A stretch of DNA of 64,000 nucleotides from Alteriqipengyuania bathyomarina_B (GTDB taxonomy: Bacteria; Pseudomonadota; Alphaproteobacteria; Sphingomonadales; Sphingomonadaceae): contig NZ_JBCFZM010000001.1 in NCBI RefSeq assembly GCF_038594605.1, positions 744,001 to 808,000 on the forward strand, in the 5' to 3' direction. A program made the translations under genes and the position numbers. The notes under the pieces are model-generated. The model saw only the letters and a program-made list of their open reading frames with translations, made no database searches and had not been told where the DNA came from. Shown in pieces: positions 25,507 through 33,979 of this stretch (within the stretch, counting starts at the first letter, position 1; each line of letters begins with the position of its first letter).

Positions 25507-26439
25507 TCACACCGCAACCGGCGCCTTGATGGGCGGATGCGGGTCGTAATCGGCGACCGCGAAATCCTCGATCCGATAATCGAAGATGCTCGCCGGACGC
25601 CTTGTGATTTCAAGCGCCGGGCGCCCGCGCGGTTCCCGCCCAAGCTGTTCCTCGATCAGATGCGCGTGGTTGAGATAGAGGTGCGTATCGCCACCCATCC
25701 ACACCAGCTCGCCCGGTTCGAGGTCCGTCTGCTGGGCGATCATGCGGGTGAGCAGCGCCGCACCGAAAAGGTTGAAGGGCAGCCCCAGCGCCACATCGCA
25801 GCTGCGCTGGTAGAGCACGCAGTCGAGCGTGGTGCCCCCTCCCCCGACATGGAACTGGTAGGACTTGTGGCACGGCGGCAGAGCCATCCGGCCAACCTCG
25901 GCCACATTCCATCCCTCGATGATATGGCGACGGCTGCCGGGGTTGGTGCGCAGGCTCTCGATCACCTTTGCCACCTGGTTGATCCCCTCGCCCTTCTCGT
26001 AGAGCCCATCTGCGCGATAGCGATAGGTCGGCCAGTCGACCCACTGCTTGCCATAGACCGGGCCGAGATCGCCCCAGCGATCGGCGAATCCCTCGTCGTC
26101 CGCGATCCGCTGCACGAACTCGTCGAGCGGCAGATCGTCGCCCGTTTCCGCGACATAGCGGGCGTGCGGCCACTCGTTCCAGATCTTCACGCCTTGGAGA
26201 ACCAGCGGGCGGATATTGGTTTCCCCGGTGAGGAACCACAGCATCTCGCGCGCGGCGGTTTTCCAGTAGACCCGCTTGGTGGTCAGCAGTGGCACCGCGT
26301 TATCGGCGAGACTGCACCGCAACTGCGTCCCGAAAACCGCACGCGTGCCCACTCCGGTCCGATCCACGCGCTCGTCCCCGCCGCGCCAGATGCGCGCCAT
26401 GAGATCGAGATATTGCTGTTCGAAATGGGGATCGCTCAT
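25507..26439 (-). CDS. thyA: Thymidylate synthase (ThyA)
   Basis: 310 residues, longer than the 264 of E. coli ThyA because of a ~30-residue insertion around 91-121 (between WNEWPHARYV and RWGDLGPVYGKQW), as in Lactobacillus-type enzymes. The dUMP nucleophile is Cys180 in ALPPCHKSYQFHV; Arg-rich phosphate site SRRHIIEGWN and the terminal IEDFAVADYDPHPPIKAPVAV are conserved. It makes dTMP from dUMP with methylene-THF. ATG at 26439 is chosen; the longer frame reaches into the tRNA-Pro region. Single gene with its own promoter, no folA next to it in the window. Confidence 0.95.
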   Translation of the reverse strand: MSDPHFEQQYLDLMARIWRGGDERVDRTGVGTRAVFGTQLRCSLADNAVPLLTTKRVYWKTAAREMLWFLTGETNIRPLVLQGVKIWNEWPHARYVAETGDDLPLDEFVQRIADDEGFADRWGDLGPVYGKQWVDWPTYRYRADGLYEKGEGINQVAKVIESLRTNPGSRRHIIEGWNVAEVGRMALPPCHKSYQFHVGGGGTTLDCVLYQRSCDVALGLPFNLFGAALLTRMIAQQTDLEPGELVWMGGDTHLYLNHAHLIEEQLGREPRGRPALEITRRPASIFDYRIEDFAVADYDPHPPIKAPVAV

Positions 26440-26552
26440 GCGCGAATGCCTTAGCGGGCAAATGCATGCTTGCCACCCCCGGCGCACGTTCCTATAGGGC
26501 GCGCCTTGCCTCGACCCGCAGGTGGCATCGCCACCCTCGGGGCCGACACGGT

Positions 26553-26629
26553 CGGGGAGTAGCTCAGCCTGGTAGAGCACTGTCTTCGGGAGGCAGGGGC
26601 CGGAGGTTCGAATCCTCTCTCCCCGACCA
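26553..26629 (+). tRNA. tRNA-Pro (anticodon CGG)
   Basis: Acceptor CGGGGAG pairs with CTCCCCG; D arm TAGCTCAGCCTGGTAGA; anticodon stem CTGTC/GGCAG closes loop TTCGGGA with anticodon CGG; T arm GGAGGTTCGAATCCTCT; encoded ACCA end. 77 nt. An inverted repeat GCGCAT/ATGCGC (26648-26662) lies 18 nt downstream. Confidence 0.96.
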
Positions 26630-26836
26630 ATTATCGTTCGCAGCAGGGCGCATGGTATGCGCGAAGGGCCGATCGGTGTCGCCCCTCGGGCCCCGCGTGA
26701 AAACGCTCGATCCGCAATATTGAATCTTCGCCCGCCCGGCGGCTGTCGGCCGCGTCGAACGGGTCGCGTGCGCTGTCTCTCGCTGGCCGGGCCGTCTTGA
26801 GACTGCCGCCCTCCCCCGGATCCGATGGAGAATCGC

Positions 26837-27880
26837 CTAACGGCGGCGCATCGTGGCGCGAGCGAGGCGATTTAGCAGGGTCGAGAGCGAGGAATAGTTC
26901 GCATCCCCATAGGCGGAACCGACCGGCAGCGCGCCAGCAAGGCGCCGATGCGCCTCGGGCAGCGCGTGATAGGGCAGCCGCGGGACGAGATGGTGGAGCG
27001 CATGAAAGCGCAGGCCGACCGGGGCCCAGAGTACGCCCGGGAACGCGGGCGGGACATTGGTGCTGTCACGGTACTGGTCGGTAAGCGAAAGCTCGGCGCC
27101 ATCGTTTTCCCACAAATGCGCCACCAGTGTGCGCGTCTGGTTCAGCACCGCAACGCCGGCGACGACCACGCAATAGAAGACGAAAGCGCGCAGCGGCACC
27201 AAGCCGGTCGCGGTGCTCGCGAGAATGGCGATGGCCGCCATGCTGGCTGCAATCTCCTGCAACCGCCAGCGGCGGGCAAAAGCCCCCTCGGGTGCAGGAC
27301 GGTGATAGGCCGGGTTCACCTCGAGCGCGGAAAAACGTTCGACCAGCACCCGGCGCAGCGGCGGGATAAAGATGGAGAGCGGGGCGAGAATGCCGAAGCG
27401 CAGCAGCAACAGGAACGGCATGGCCAGCGCGGCCAGCGTGAACAGCGGCAGCGTCCACGGGCGCATGTGCGCAAGCGGGAGGTATTCCGGGTCGCGCTCG
27501 GTCCCGTAATGCCTGCGCGAATGGTGGACCGCGTGAATCCCCTCGTAAAGAAACGAGGGCAGCAGCAGCGGTGCGCCGACCCCGATATTCCATGCCGCGC
27601 GAAACCCAGGAAGCAGGCGGTGATCGAGATGCGTGATCTCGTGAATGAACAGCACCGCGCGGTACAGCGCGAGGATCGACAGCACGACCAGCGCGACTGT
27701 GAGCGCGGCGCTGTGGCTGAGGATTGCGCCGGCCAGCGCGGCATATCCGACCGCTGCCGACCCGAAACAATCGCTCCAGTATCGCGCTGGGCTTGGCCGA
27801 TGAAGGTCGCGCGTCAGAAGCGCTGCCTGACGCAGCATCTGCTTGTCCTCGGCTCTGGTGGAGTGCGATTGCGAGGGCAT
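26837..27880 (-). CDS. Membrane fatty-acid desaturase family protein
   Basis: 347 residues with four or more hydrophobic helices and the three His boxes of the membrane di-iron desaturase/hydroxylase family: HEITHLDH, HAVHHSRRH and HALHHLVPRLPYH. It probably introduces a double bond or hydroxyl into an acyl or isoprenoid chain at the inner membrane; substrate unknown. ATG at 27880 has a purine-rich leader (AAAGAGCAAAGAGCA); an in-frame ATG at 27922, 3 nt after the stop of the upstream gene, would give 361 residues. It is directly downstream of the FAD monooxygenase gene and likely cotranscribed. Confidence 0.88.
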   Translation of the reverse strand: MPSQSHSTRAEDKQMLRQAALLTRDLHRPSPARYWSDCFGSAAVGYAALAGAILSHSAALTVALVVLSILALYRAVLFIHEITHLDHRLLPGFRAAWNIGVGAPLLLPSFLYEGIHAVHHSRRHYGTERDPEYLPLAHMRPWTLPLFTLAALAMPFLLLLRFGILAPLSIFIPPLRRVLVERFSALEVNPAYHRPAPEGAFARRWRLQEIAASMAAIAILASTATGLVPLRAFVFYCVVVAGVAVLNQTRTLVAHLWENDGAELSLTDQYRDSTNVPPAFPGVLWAPVGLRFHALHHLVPRLPYHALPEAHRRLAGALPVGSAYGDANYSSLSTLLNRLARATMRRR

Positions 27881-27924
27881 TGCTCTTTGCTCTTTATCGT
27901 GGGCGATGCGCGCCCTCGCCATGA

Positions 27925-29097
27925 TCAGTGGCGCTGCAGCATCCGGTTGATGACGGTGTTGACCGGCAGAATATGCGCGGCTGCGCCCAGCGCGGCATGG
28001 CGTGCGATGCGCGCGCGCCGATCCTCTGCCGTATAGAGGCGCACGAGCAGATTGGTCCCGCTGTAGAGCGGGCGGGTGGCAAGGCGGTGGCGCGCCTCGT
28101 ACCGGCGCAGCAACAGCGGCGAAGCGATCGAGCGGCGCTTTTCGGCCGCGCTGCGCAGAAGTCCGGAAAGGGTTTCCGCCGATTGCAAGCCAAGGTTGAA
28201 GCCATGCGCGGTGACCGGATGCATGCCCACTGCGGCATCGCCGATCAGCGCTGCGCTGTCGCTCACGAAATGGCGGGCATAGGTGGTGGCGAGTGGATAG
28301 ACATGCGGGGCGGAAACACAGCGCATGGGGCCGAGACGCCCGTCGAAACGCTCCTCGATCTCGGCCGCGAGCACCTCGGGAGGATAGGCGGCAATCGGCT
28401 CCATCGCAGCGCTCGACAATGTCAGGACCGCGGAGGATCGATGTTCTCCCAGCGGAAGCATGGCGATCGTCTGGCGATAATCGAACCACTCGGTCGCAAT
28501 ACCGTGATTAGGCCGGTCATGAGCGACACGCACGACAAGCATCGAGCGGCCGAGGCGATTGATCTCCGCCCCGATGCCGAGCTGTTCTCGTATCACCGAA
28601 AACCGCGAATCGGCGGCAACGATGAGCTTGGCAGTCACGGTTCGGCCATCGGCCAGAAATACGCGCGCGCCCGCCCTGTCGGCATGAACATGCTCGACGC
28701 CCGTACCGGCAAGCAGCGTCACGCCCCCCTGCCCCTCGATCGCCGCGAACAGGCTCTGGCGGATCAGATGGTTCGAGACGAGGCAACCGAGGTGGTCTTC
28801 CGGCCCGCCGTCCGGATCGAAGCCGAGCGCCAGCGCAGAGCGGCCATTATAGACGCGCGCGCTCCGCAAGGCGAAGACCTGATCGGGCGGGATACTGCTC
28901 CACGCGCCAAGCCGATCCAGCATGTCGACCGAGCGGTGGGTGAGCGCGATTTCCCGCCCGTCGACCGGCGGATCGGCCAGCACCTCCGCAGCCTGCCGCT
29001 CGATCAGCGCGATACGAAGACCGCTCCCTTCGAGAGCGCGGGCAAAGGCAAGGCCGCTGGGCCCCGCGCCTACCACGATAATATCGAAATCTCGCAT
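27925..29097 (-). CDS. UbiH/Coq6-family FAD monooxygenase, possible UbiM
   Basis: 390 residues. N-terminal FAD Rossmann motif DFDIIVVGAGPSGLAFARAL, the DG/RxALTHRS region (GREIALTHRSVDMLDRLG), and the second FAD motif ALIGDAAVGMHPVTAHGFNLGL. The family hydroxylates the ubiquinone ring. The 'HPVTAHGFNLGL' form in place of the UbiH 'HPIAGQGFNLG' recalls the UbiM branch known from some alpha-, beta- and gammaproteobacteria; this is a judgement from memory. ATG at 29097 with AGGACAG upstream. It sits immediately before a desaturase gene and divergent from the HerA-like ATPase gene. Confidence 0.85.
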   Translation of the reverse strand: MRDFDIIVVGAGPSGLAFARALEGSGLRIALIERQAAEVLADPPVDGREIALTHRSVDMLDRLGAWSSIPPDQVFALRSARVYNGRSALALGFDPDGGPEDHLGCLVSNHLIRQSLFAAIEGQGGVTLLAGTGVEHVHADRAGARVFLADGRTVTAKLIVAADSRFSVIREQLGIGAEINRLGRSMLVVRVAHDRPNHGIATEWFDYRQTIAMLPLGEHRSSAVLTLSSAAMEPIAAYPPEVLAAEIEERFDGRLGPMRCVSAPHVYPLATTYARHFVSDSAALIGDAAVGMHPVTAHGFNLGLQSAETLSGLLRSAAEKRRSIASPLLLRRYEARHRLATRPLYSGTNLLVRLYTAEDRRARIARHAALGAAAHILPVNTVINRMLQRH

Positions 29098-29297
29098 CGC
29101 CTGTCCTGCAATTGCCGGTTGGAGGAGCGGGCTAGCGAGTGCCAGCCAGGGTATCATTGCGATGGATCAAACCGGACCCGGAGGCCGTGCTTTCTCGTTC
29201 CCTCGCCGGTCCGCGGCCTGCGCACGACGCAGCTAGAACGGGATAAGTGCCCGATGCGCCTTTGCGTGCTGCCGGTGGGCACCTATTCATAAGCCAT

Positions 29298-30791
29298 ATG
29301 AAATCGCAGATCGAAATTGGCACGGATTCGGCCGGGCAAGGCATTTGCGTCGACGTCGAGGAACTGCTCGCCACCCGTTTGCTCGTTCAGGGCAATTCGG
29401 GATCGGGCAAATCGCACCTGCTGCGCCGCCTCCTCGAACAGACGGCCGGGCTCGTTCAGCAGATCGTGATCGATCCGGAAGGCGATTTCACCAGCCTGGC
29501 GGACCCGTTCGACCATATCGTGATCGATGGCGCCGCGCATTCGGTGCGCGAGATAGAGGCGCTTGCAAGGCGGGTACGCCAGCACCGCGTTTCGGTCGTC
29601 CTGGCACTCGACGAGCTGGAGGTGGAACAGCAGATCCGCTGCGCCGCGCTGTTTCTCTCCGCGCTGTTCGATGCCCCGCGCGAGCATTGGTATCCCGCGC
29701 TGGTGGTGGTCGATGAAGCGCAGATGTTCGCCCCTGCCGCCGCGGGCGAGCTGGCCGAGGATACGCGCCGCATGACGCTGTCCGCGATGACCAACCTGAT
29801 GTGCCGCGGGCGCAAGCGCGGCCTCGCGGGGATCGTCGCGACGCAGCGGCTCGCCAAGCTGGCCAAGAATGTCGCCGCCGAGGCCTCGAACTTCCTGATG
29901 GGCCGCACCTTCCTCGACATCGATATGCAGCGCGCAGCCGACCTGCTGGGGATGGACCGGCGGCAGGCGGAGCGTATCCGCGATCTGCAGCGCGGCCATT
30001 TCCTGGGCCTCGGCCCGGCGATCAGCCGCCGTCCGGTCGCGGTGCATATCGGCAATGTGCAGACCGGCGGGAAGAACGCCGCCGAGGGTCTGATGCCCCT
30101 GCCCCAGGCCGAGGGAGAGGACCTGGAGGCCCTGCTCCATTCCGAACTGGCCGAGGAAGCGGCTGCGCCCGCGCGCGCCCCTGCCCCGCCCAAGTCGGCG
30201 CCCGACCTGGAACGAGCCATCACTGAGCGCGCCGCAAAGGCCGAGCCTGCCGTGAGCGGCGAGGCGGACGCCGCGGACGACTATCTGCGCGAAGGCGGCG
30301 CACCCAACCCGCAGGCTGGCGAAGATGCGGTGCCCCGGATAATTGCCGAGCTGGCAGCCGAAGAAGGCGCGACCTTCCAATCCTCGGCTGCGCTGTTCCG
30401 CAATTTCGCGACCCGCTGCCGACAGCAAAAGGTGCCGAGCGCGCATATCGACATGGTGCAGTTCCGCCGCCTGTTCGCTTTCGCGACGGCCGGTCTGCAC
30501 GAACTGGAGGCGCCCCTTCGCGAGGTGATCGAACGCCTGGCCGATAATGTGCCGGACGATGTGCTCGCGCCCTACCTTGCGCTCGCGGTTTCCGCCGCTC
30601 GGGGCGATGAGGCACCCGACGAAGACGAACTCGCGCGCGTCTATGGCAGTTCGTCCCCCAGCCGCATCCGCCGGTTGCTGGAACACATGGAGCGTCAGGG
30701 ACTGATCGTGGTGCGCGAGGAATTCGGCGGCGGGCGCACGATCATCGTCGTCGGGCTCGAAGAACCGGCCGGCGCAGTACATGCTTCGTGA
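29298..30791 (+). CDS. HerA/DUF87-like P-loop ATPase with long C-terminal region
   Basis: 497 residues. Walker A GNSGSGKSH at 32-40, Walker B ALVVVDEAQMF (134-144), followed by TNLMCRGRKRGLAGIVATQRLAKLAKNV (sensor-like, split) as in HerA/FtsK-family ATPases with a DUF87 core. The second half (about 280-497) is an Ala/Glu-rich linker and a winged-helix-like domain ending RIRRLLEHMERQGLIVVREEFGGGR, which looks DNA-binding. There is no NurA nuclease or defence partner nearby, so a role in end resection is not supported. Possible chromosomal or plasmid DNA-pumping or regulatory ATPase; exact function unknown. ATG at 29298. Confidence 0.82.
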   Translation: MKSQIEIGTDSAGQGICVDVEELLATRLLVQGNSGSGKSHLLRRLLEQTAGLVQQIVIDPEGDFTSLADPFDHIVIDGAAHSVREIEALARRVRQHRVSVVLALDELEVEQQIRCAALFLSALFDAPREHWYPALVVVDEAQMFAPAAAGELAEDTRRMTLSAMTNLMCRGRKRGLAGIVATQRLAKLAKNVAAEASNFLMGRTFLDIDMQRAADLLGMDRRQAERIRDLQRGHFLGLGPAISRRPVAVHIGNVQTGGKNAAEGLMPLPQAEGEDLEALLHSELAEEAAAPARAPAPPKSAPDLERAITERAAKAEPAVSGEADAADDYLREGGAPNPQAGEDAVPRIIAELAAEEGATFQSSAALFRNFATRCRQQKVPSAHIDMVQFRRLFAFATAGLHELEAPLREVIERLADNVPDDVLAPYLALAVSAARGDEAPDEDELARVYGSSSPSRIRRLLEHMERQGLIVVREEFGGGRTIIVVGLEEPAGAVHAS

Positions 30792-30882
30792 GGTAGTGCG
30801 CACTCTCCGGGCGAAAGACTAAGGCGATTGGACGGAACAGGCGTCTGCGGGCGCGGTTGATCAGGCAAAGGAGAAATATCGA

Positions 30883-31038
30883 ATGCCTATCATCATCCTC
30901 ATCGCTACGATTCTCGTTCCGCCGCTCGGCGTCGCGCTCAAGCACGGGCTCGGCACGCAGTTCCTCATCAGCCTCGTCCTGACTTTGCTGTTCTACATCC
31001 CCGGCCTGATCTACTCGCTCTACGTCAACTACGCCTGA
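30883..31038 (+). CDS. Pmp3/YqaE family small membrane protein
   Basis: 51 residues, almost all in two hydrophobic helices (3-20 and 27-48) with the family pattern of a short PPLGVALKHGLG turn and a YIPGLIYSLYV second helix. Pmp3/YqaE proteolipids stabilise membrane potential under stress in yeast and plants; the bacterial role is less clear. ATG at 30883 has GGAGAAA upstream, and the stop lies 4 nt before the UbiB-family kinase start, so the two are probably cotranscribed. Confidence 0.88.
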   Translation: MPIIILIATILVPPLGVALKHGLGTQFLISLVLTLLFYIPGLIYSLYVNYA

Positions 31039-31042
31039 TCCC

Positions 31043-32380
31043 ATGGCGCGGGAGGATGATCGGCAGGGCCGCCACCGTGCGGTCCCTTCCTCCCGGCTCG
31101 GGCGGCTGAGCGGCTTCGGGCGGCTCGCAGGCGGTGTCGCCGGCGGCATGCTGGCCGAAGGCGCGCGCCGCGTGGCTTCTGGCGAGCAGCTCCGGATGAA
31201 CGACCTCGTTCTGACACCGAGCAATATCGGACGGCTGACGGAGCGCCTGTCGCACCTGCGCGGGGCCGCGATGAAGATGGGCCAGATGCTGTCCATGGAT
31301 GCAGGCGATGCCCTGCCTCCCGAGCTGTCCGAGATTCTCGCCAAGCTGCGCGACAACGCCGATTTCATGCCCCCGCGTCAGCTCGACAAGGTGCTGGCCG
31401 AGGAATGGGGTACCGACTGGCGCAAGCAGTTCCGCCGGTTCGAGCCTCGCCCGATCGCTGCCGCCAGCATCGGGCAGGTCCACCGCGCCCTCACCCGCGA
31501 CGGGCGCATGCTGGCGATCAAGGTGCAATACCCCGGCGTGAAGCAGAGCATCGATTCCGACGTCGACAATGTTGCCACCCTGCTGCGCATCACCGGCCTG
31601 CTGCCCAAGGAACTCGACATCGCACCGCTGCTCGTCGCCGCGAAAGAGCAGCTGCACGAAGAGGCCGACTACCGCCGCGAGGGCCGCATGATGCAGCGCT
31701 ACGGCGAACTGCTCTCAGGGCACGAGGCGTTCGTGGTCCCCGCGCTCGACGAAGAACTGACCCGCGACCGCATCCTTGCGATGAGTTACGAGGAAGGCCG
31801 CCCGGTCGAACAGCTGGGCGACCAGCCTCAGGAGGTGCGCGACAGCGTGTTTGCGGAGGTGATCGAACTGGTCGCGCGCGAGCTCTTCGAATGGGGTTTC
31901 ATGCAGACCGACCCCAATTTCGCGAACTACCGATACCGCGAGGCGGACCGGAAGATCGTGCTGCTCGATTTCGGAGCGACGCGAGAGGTCGCTCCAGGGA
32001 TCGCGCTGTCCTATCGCAATCTCCTCAAAGCCGGTCTCGACCGCGATCACGCTGGCGTCCGGCAGGCCGCGATCGACGCGCAATTCATGGCCCCCGCCGT
32101 CGTGGAAAAGCACGGTAAAGCAATCGACCGGATGATCGCGATCATTCTCGGCGAAATGGCGAGGGACGCCCCCTTCGACTTCGGCGACCGCGGCTTCGTG
32201 CCTGCCTTGCGCGACGAAGGCATGGCCATCGCGCAGGACAAGGCTATCTGGCACATCCCGCCCGCCGAAACGCTGTTCGTGCAGCGCAAGGTCAGCGGCA
32301 CCGCGCTGCTCGGCGCGCGGATCGGCGCGGTGGTCAATATCCACGCCATCGTGCGCGATGTGCTGACAAGGACCGCCTAG
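31043..32380 (+). CDS. ABC1/ADCK/UbiB-family atypical kinase
   Basis: 445 residues. The UbiB-family KxGQ motif is KMGQ (78-81), the Ala-rich nucleotide loop is AAASIGQVH (139-147), the ATP-binding Lys is Lys160 in LAIKVQYPG, and the later HExxY-equivalent and QTDPNFANY / VLLDFGATRE (ExD and DFG-like) motifs are present. These atypical kinases or ATPases support ubiquinone synthesis or lipid handling. Two ABC1 members are usual in sphingomonads, so this may be the UbiB paralogue rather than UbiB itself; no other ubi gene except the possible monooxygenase at 27925 is in the window. No C-terminal membrane helices are visible. A hairpin (CGGGAG/CTCCCG, 32381-32399) follows the stop. Confidence 0.9.
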   Translation: MAREDDRQGRHRAVPSSRLGRLSGFGRLAGGVAGGMLAEGARRVASGEQLRMNDLVLTPSNIGRLTERLSHLRGAAMKMGQMLSMDAGDALPPELSEILAKLRDNADFMPPRQLDKVLAEEWGTDWRKQFRRFEPRPIAAASIGQVHRALTRDGRMLAIKVQYPGVKQSIDSDVDNVATLLRITGLLPKELDIAPLLVAAKEQLHEEADYRREGRMMQRYGELLSGHEAFVVPALDEELTRDRILAMSYEEGRPVEQLGDQPQEVRDSVFAEVIELVARELFEWGFMQTDPNFANYRYREADRKIVLLDFGATREVAPGIALSYRNLLKAGLDRDHAGVRQAAIDAQFMAPAVVEKHGKAIDRMIAIILGEMARDAPFDFGDRGFVPALRDEGMAIAQDKAIWHIPPAETLFVQRKVSGTALLGARIGAVVNIHAIVRDVLTRTA

Positions 32381-32399
32381 CGGGAGCCTATACCTCCCG
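32381..32399 (+). terminator. Small inverted repeat after the UbiB-family gene
   Basis: CGGGAG (32381-32386) and CTCCCG (32394-32399) directly follow the stop codon and form a 6-bp GC-rich stem with a 7-nt loop. No T-run follows, so termination would be Rho-dependent or weak. Confidence 0.35.
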
Positions 32400-32574
32400 G
32401 GCACGGCCGAATTGCCAGCCCAGCGCCTATGCAGATTTACGAGTATGAAGGGCTGCGTTTTCGCAGTATAGCTCCCCAATGCTCAGTAAAAATTGTCGAC
32501 AAAACGACTGATTTCTTGTGGCTGGGCATGGTCGAGTGGCCCTGTAGGTCACTTTCATTCGGAGGGCCTTGAAC

Positions 32575-33942
32575 ATGCACCCCCAGCAGCATCATTCACA
32601 GTTCGAAATTATGCCCTATCCAAGCGCGCTGCGCAGCGGCTGGATGCCCGATCCCGCCAGCAATGCCTGGTCGATGTTCCAGCAGGAGCTGTCGGAACAG
32701 GCCGATCCCGGGGCGCAGTTCGATCCGGTCGTGCAGGATCTGCTCGATTTTCTGCAAGGCGATCCGATCATCGCCTGGCTGATGGCGCAGGCGTGCCGGC
32801 AGAACGCCACCATGCTGGCGACGCCCGATCTCGACACGGGCGGCGTGCCCCTCCCCCGCATCGACGACGCAATCTGGTTTGCCGCCTATTGCAATGCGCT
32901 GCTGACCCAGACCCCGCGCTTCATCGACGATCAGCTGGTTGGCCTGCCCTTTTCCGGAATGACCGTAGGGATCGACCCGACGCTGGCCGGATCGCAGCTT
33001 CTCGGACTACCTCAGTTCAATGAGAAAATGCGCGCGGTGCTCGACCAGTGGCACCGGTTCCTCGGCACCGCCGCATCCAACTGGGTGTTCGCGGTCGATG
33101 GGCAGCAATGGCTCTCCGACCAGGCGAAGGCGATGTATCACTTCGACGACTGGCAGAAGGACAACGAGACGCTGCCCTACTGGAATTCGTGGAATTCCTT
33201 CTTCACGCGCGAGTTCAAGGACCCCGCGACGCAACGGCCGACCGCCGATCCGGAATCCAACCAGACGGTGATCTGCCCGAATGACGGATCGCTGTTCCGC
33301 TGGGAATATCAGGTGGCGTCCGACAATACCTACTGGTTCAAGGACATGAATTACTCGCTGCGCGATATTTTGAGCTCATCCGATCCGACGCAGCAGGAAA
33401 CGATCGACAAGTACGGCCTGGTCGACATGTTTTCTGGCGGATATATCTTTCAGACCTATCTCAACCCCTACAATTTCCACCGCTGGTGGGTGCCGGTGAA
33501 CGGCAAGGTCCTGTTCGATCCGATCTCCATCCCCGGCGCCTATTTCGCCAAGCTCGTCCTGCCGGATTTCACCGGGGCGACCACCGCTTCTCTGCCCTAT
33601 CTGTGCGAAGCCAACGCGCGCGGCCTGATCGTGTTCGAAACGCCCGACTACGGCCATGTCTGCTGCATTCCGCTGGGGATGAGCGAGGTCTCCACGATCG
33701 ACTTCGATCCGGCGATGACCATGGGGGCAGAAGTGCGCAAGGGCCAGCCGATGGGGATGTTCAATTACGGCGGATCCTCCTTCGCTATCCTGTACGAGAA
33801 CCTGCCCGACAAGCAGCTCGTCTTCATGGATGGCAACGGGCAGCATTTCCCGCAGCGGCCGGTACTCCCATCGGGCAGCGCAAGCACCGGCGGCAATGTC
33901 ACCAAGATCGGCGCACAGATCGGGGTGTGGTATTCGCGCTGA
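32575..33942 (+). CDS. Phosphatidylserine-decarboxylase-like pyruvoyl enzyme of the large (PF12588-type) family
   Basis: 455 residues, much longer than bacterial Psd (~220-320). The N-terminal ~170 residues (Trp/Phe-rich, e.g. QGDPIIAWLMAQACRQNA) resemble the domain that precedes the catalytic part in the fungal PSD-like family that includes the tryptophan decarboxylase PsiD. The C-terminal ~250 residues hold PSD motifs: WNSFFTREFK (206-215), CPNDGSLF (234-241), YNFHRWWVPVNGKV (299-312) and GGSSF (399-403), where Gly400-Ser401 is the expected self-cleavage site making the pyruvoyl cofactor. The second His of the usual HxxH is Trp305. No lipid synthesis gene is adjacent. ATG at 32575 has GGAGG 9 nt upstream. 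Substrate unknown: phospholipid or aromatic amino acid. Confidence 0.85.
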   Translation: MHPQQHHSQFEIMPYPSALRSGWMPDPASNAWSMFQQELSEQADPGAQFDPVVQDLLDFLQGDPIIAWLMAQACRQNATMLATPDLDTGGVPLPRIDDAIWFAAYCNALLTQTPRFIDDQLVGLPFSGMTVGIDPTLAGSQLLGLPQFNEKMRAVLDQWHRFLGTAASNWVFAVDGQQWLSDQAKAMYHFDDWQKDNETLPYWNSWNSFFTREFKDPATQRPTADPESNQTVICPNDGSLFRWEYQVASDNTYWFKDMNYSLRDILSSSDPTQQETIDKYGLVDMFSGGYIFQTYLNPYNFHRWWVPVNGKVLFDPISIPGAYFAKLVLPDFTGATTASLPYLCEANARGLIVFETPDYGHVCCIPLGMSEVSTIDFDPAMTMGAEVRKGQPMGMFNYGGSSFAILYENLPDKQLVFMDGNGQHFPQRPVLPSGSASTGGNVTKIGAQIGVWYSR

Positions 33943-33979
33943 AGCAGAACCACCCTGCGCTCCACGCGAAGGAAAAGAG

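Noticed and set aside
26630..26836. Possible small gene after tRNA-Pro
   Set aside because: The 207-bp region has no open frame with a ribosome binding site; only a small inverted repeat (26648-26662) is visible.
29298..30791. Antiphage defence system centred on the HerA-like ATPase
   Set aside because: No nuclease, Sir2, TIR or other effector gene lies nearby; neighbours are metabolic.
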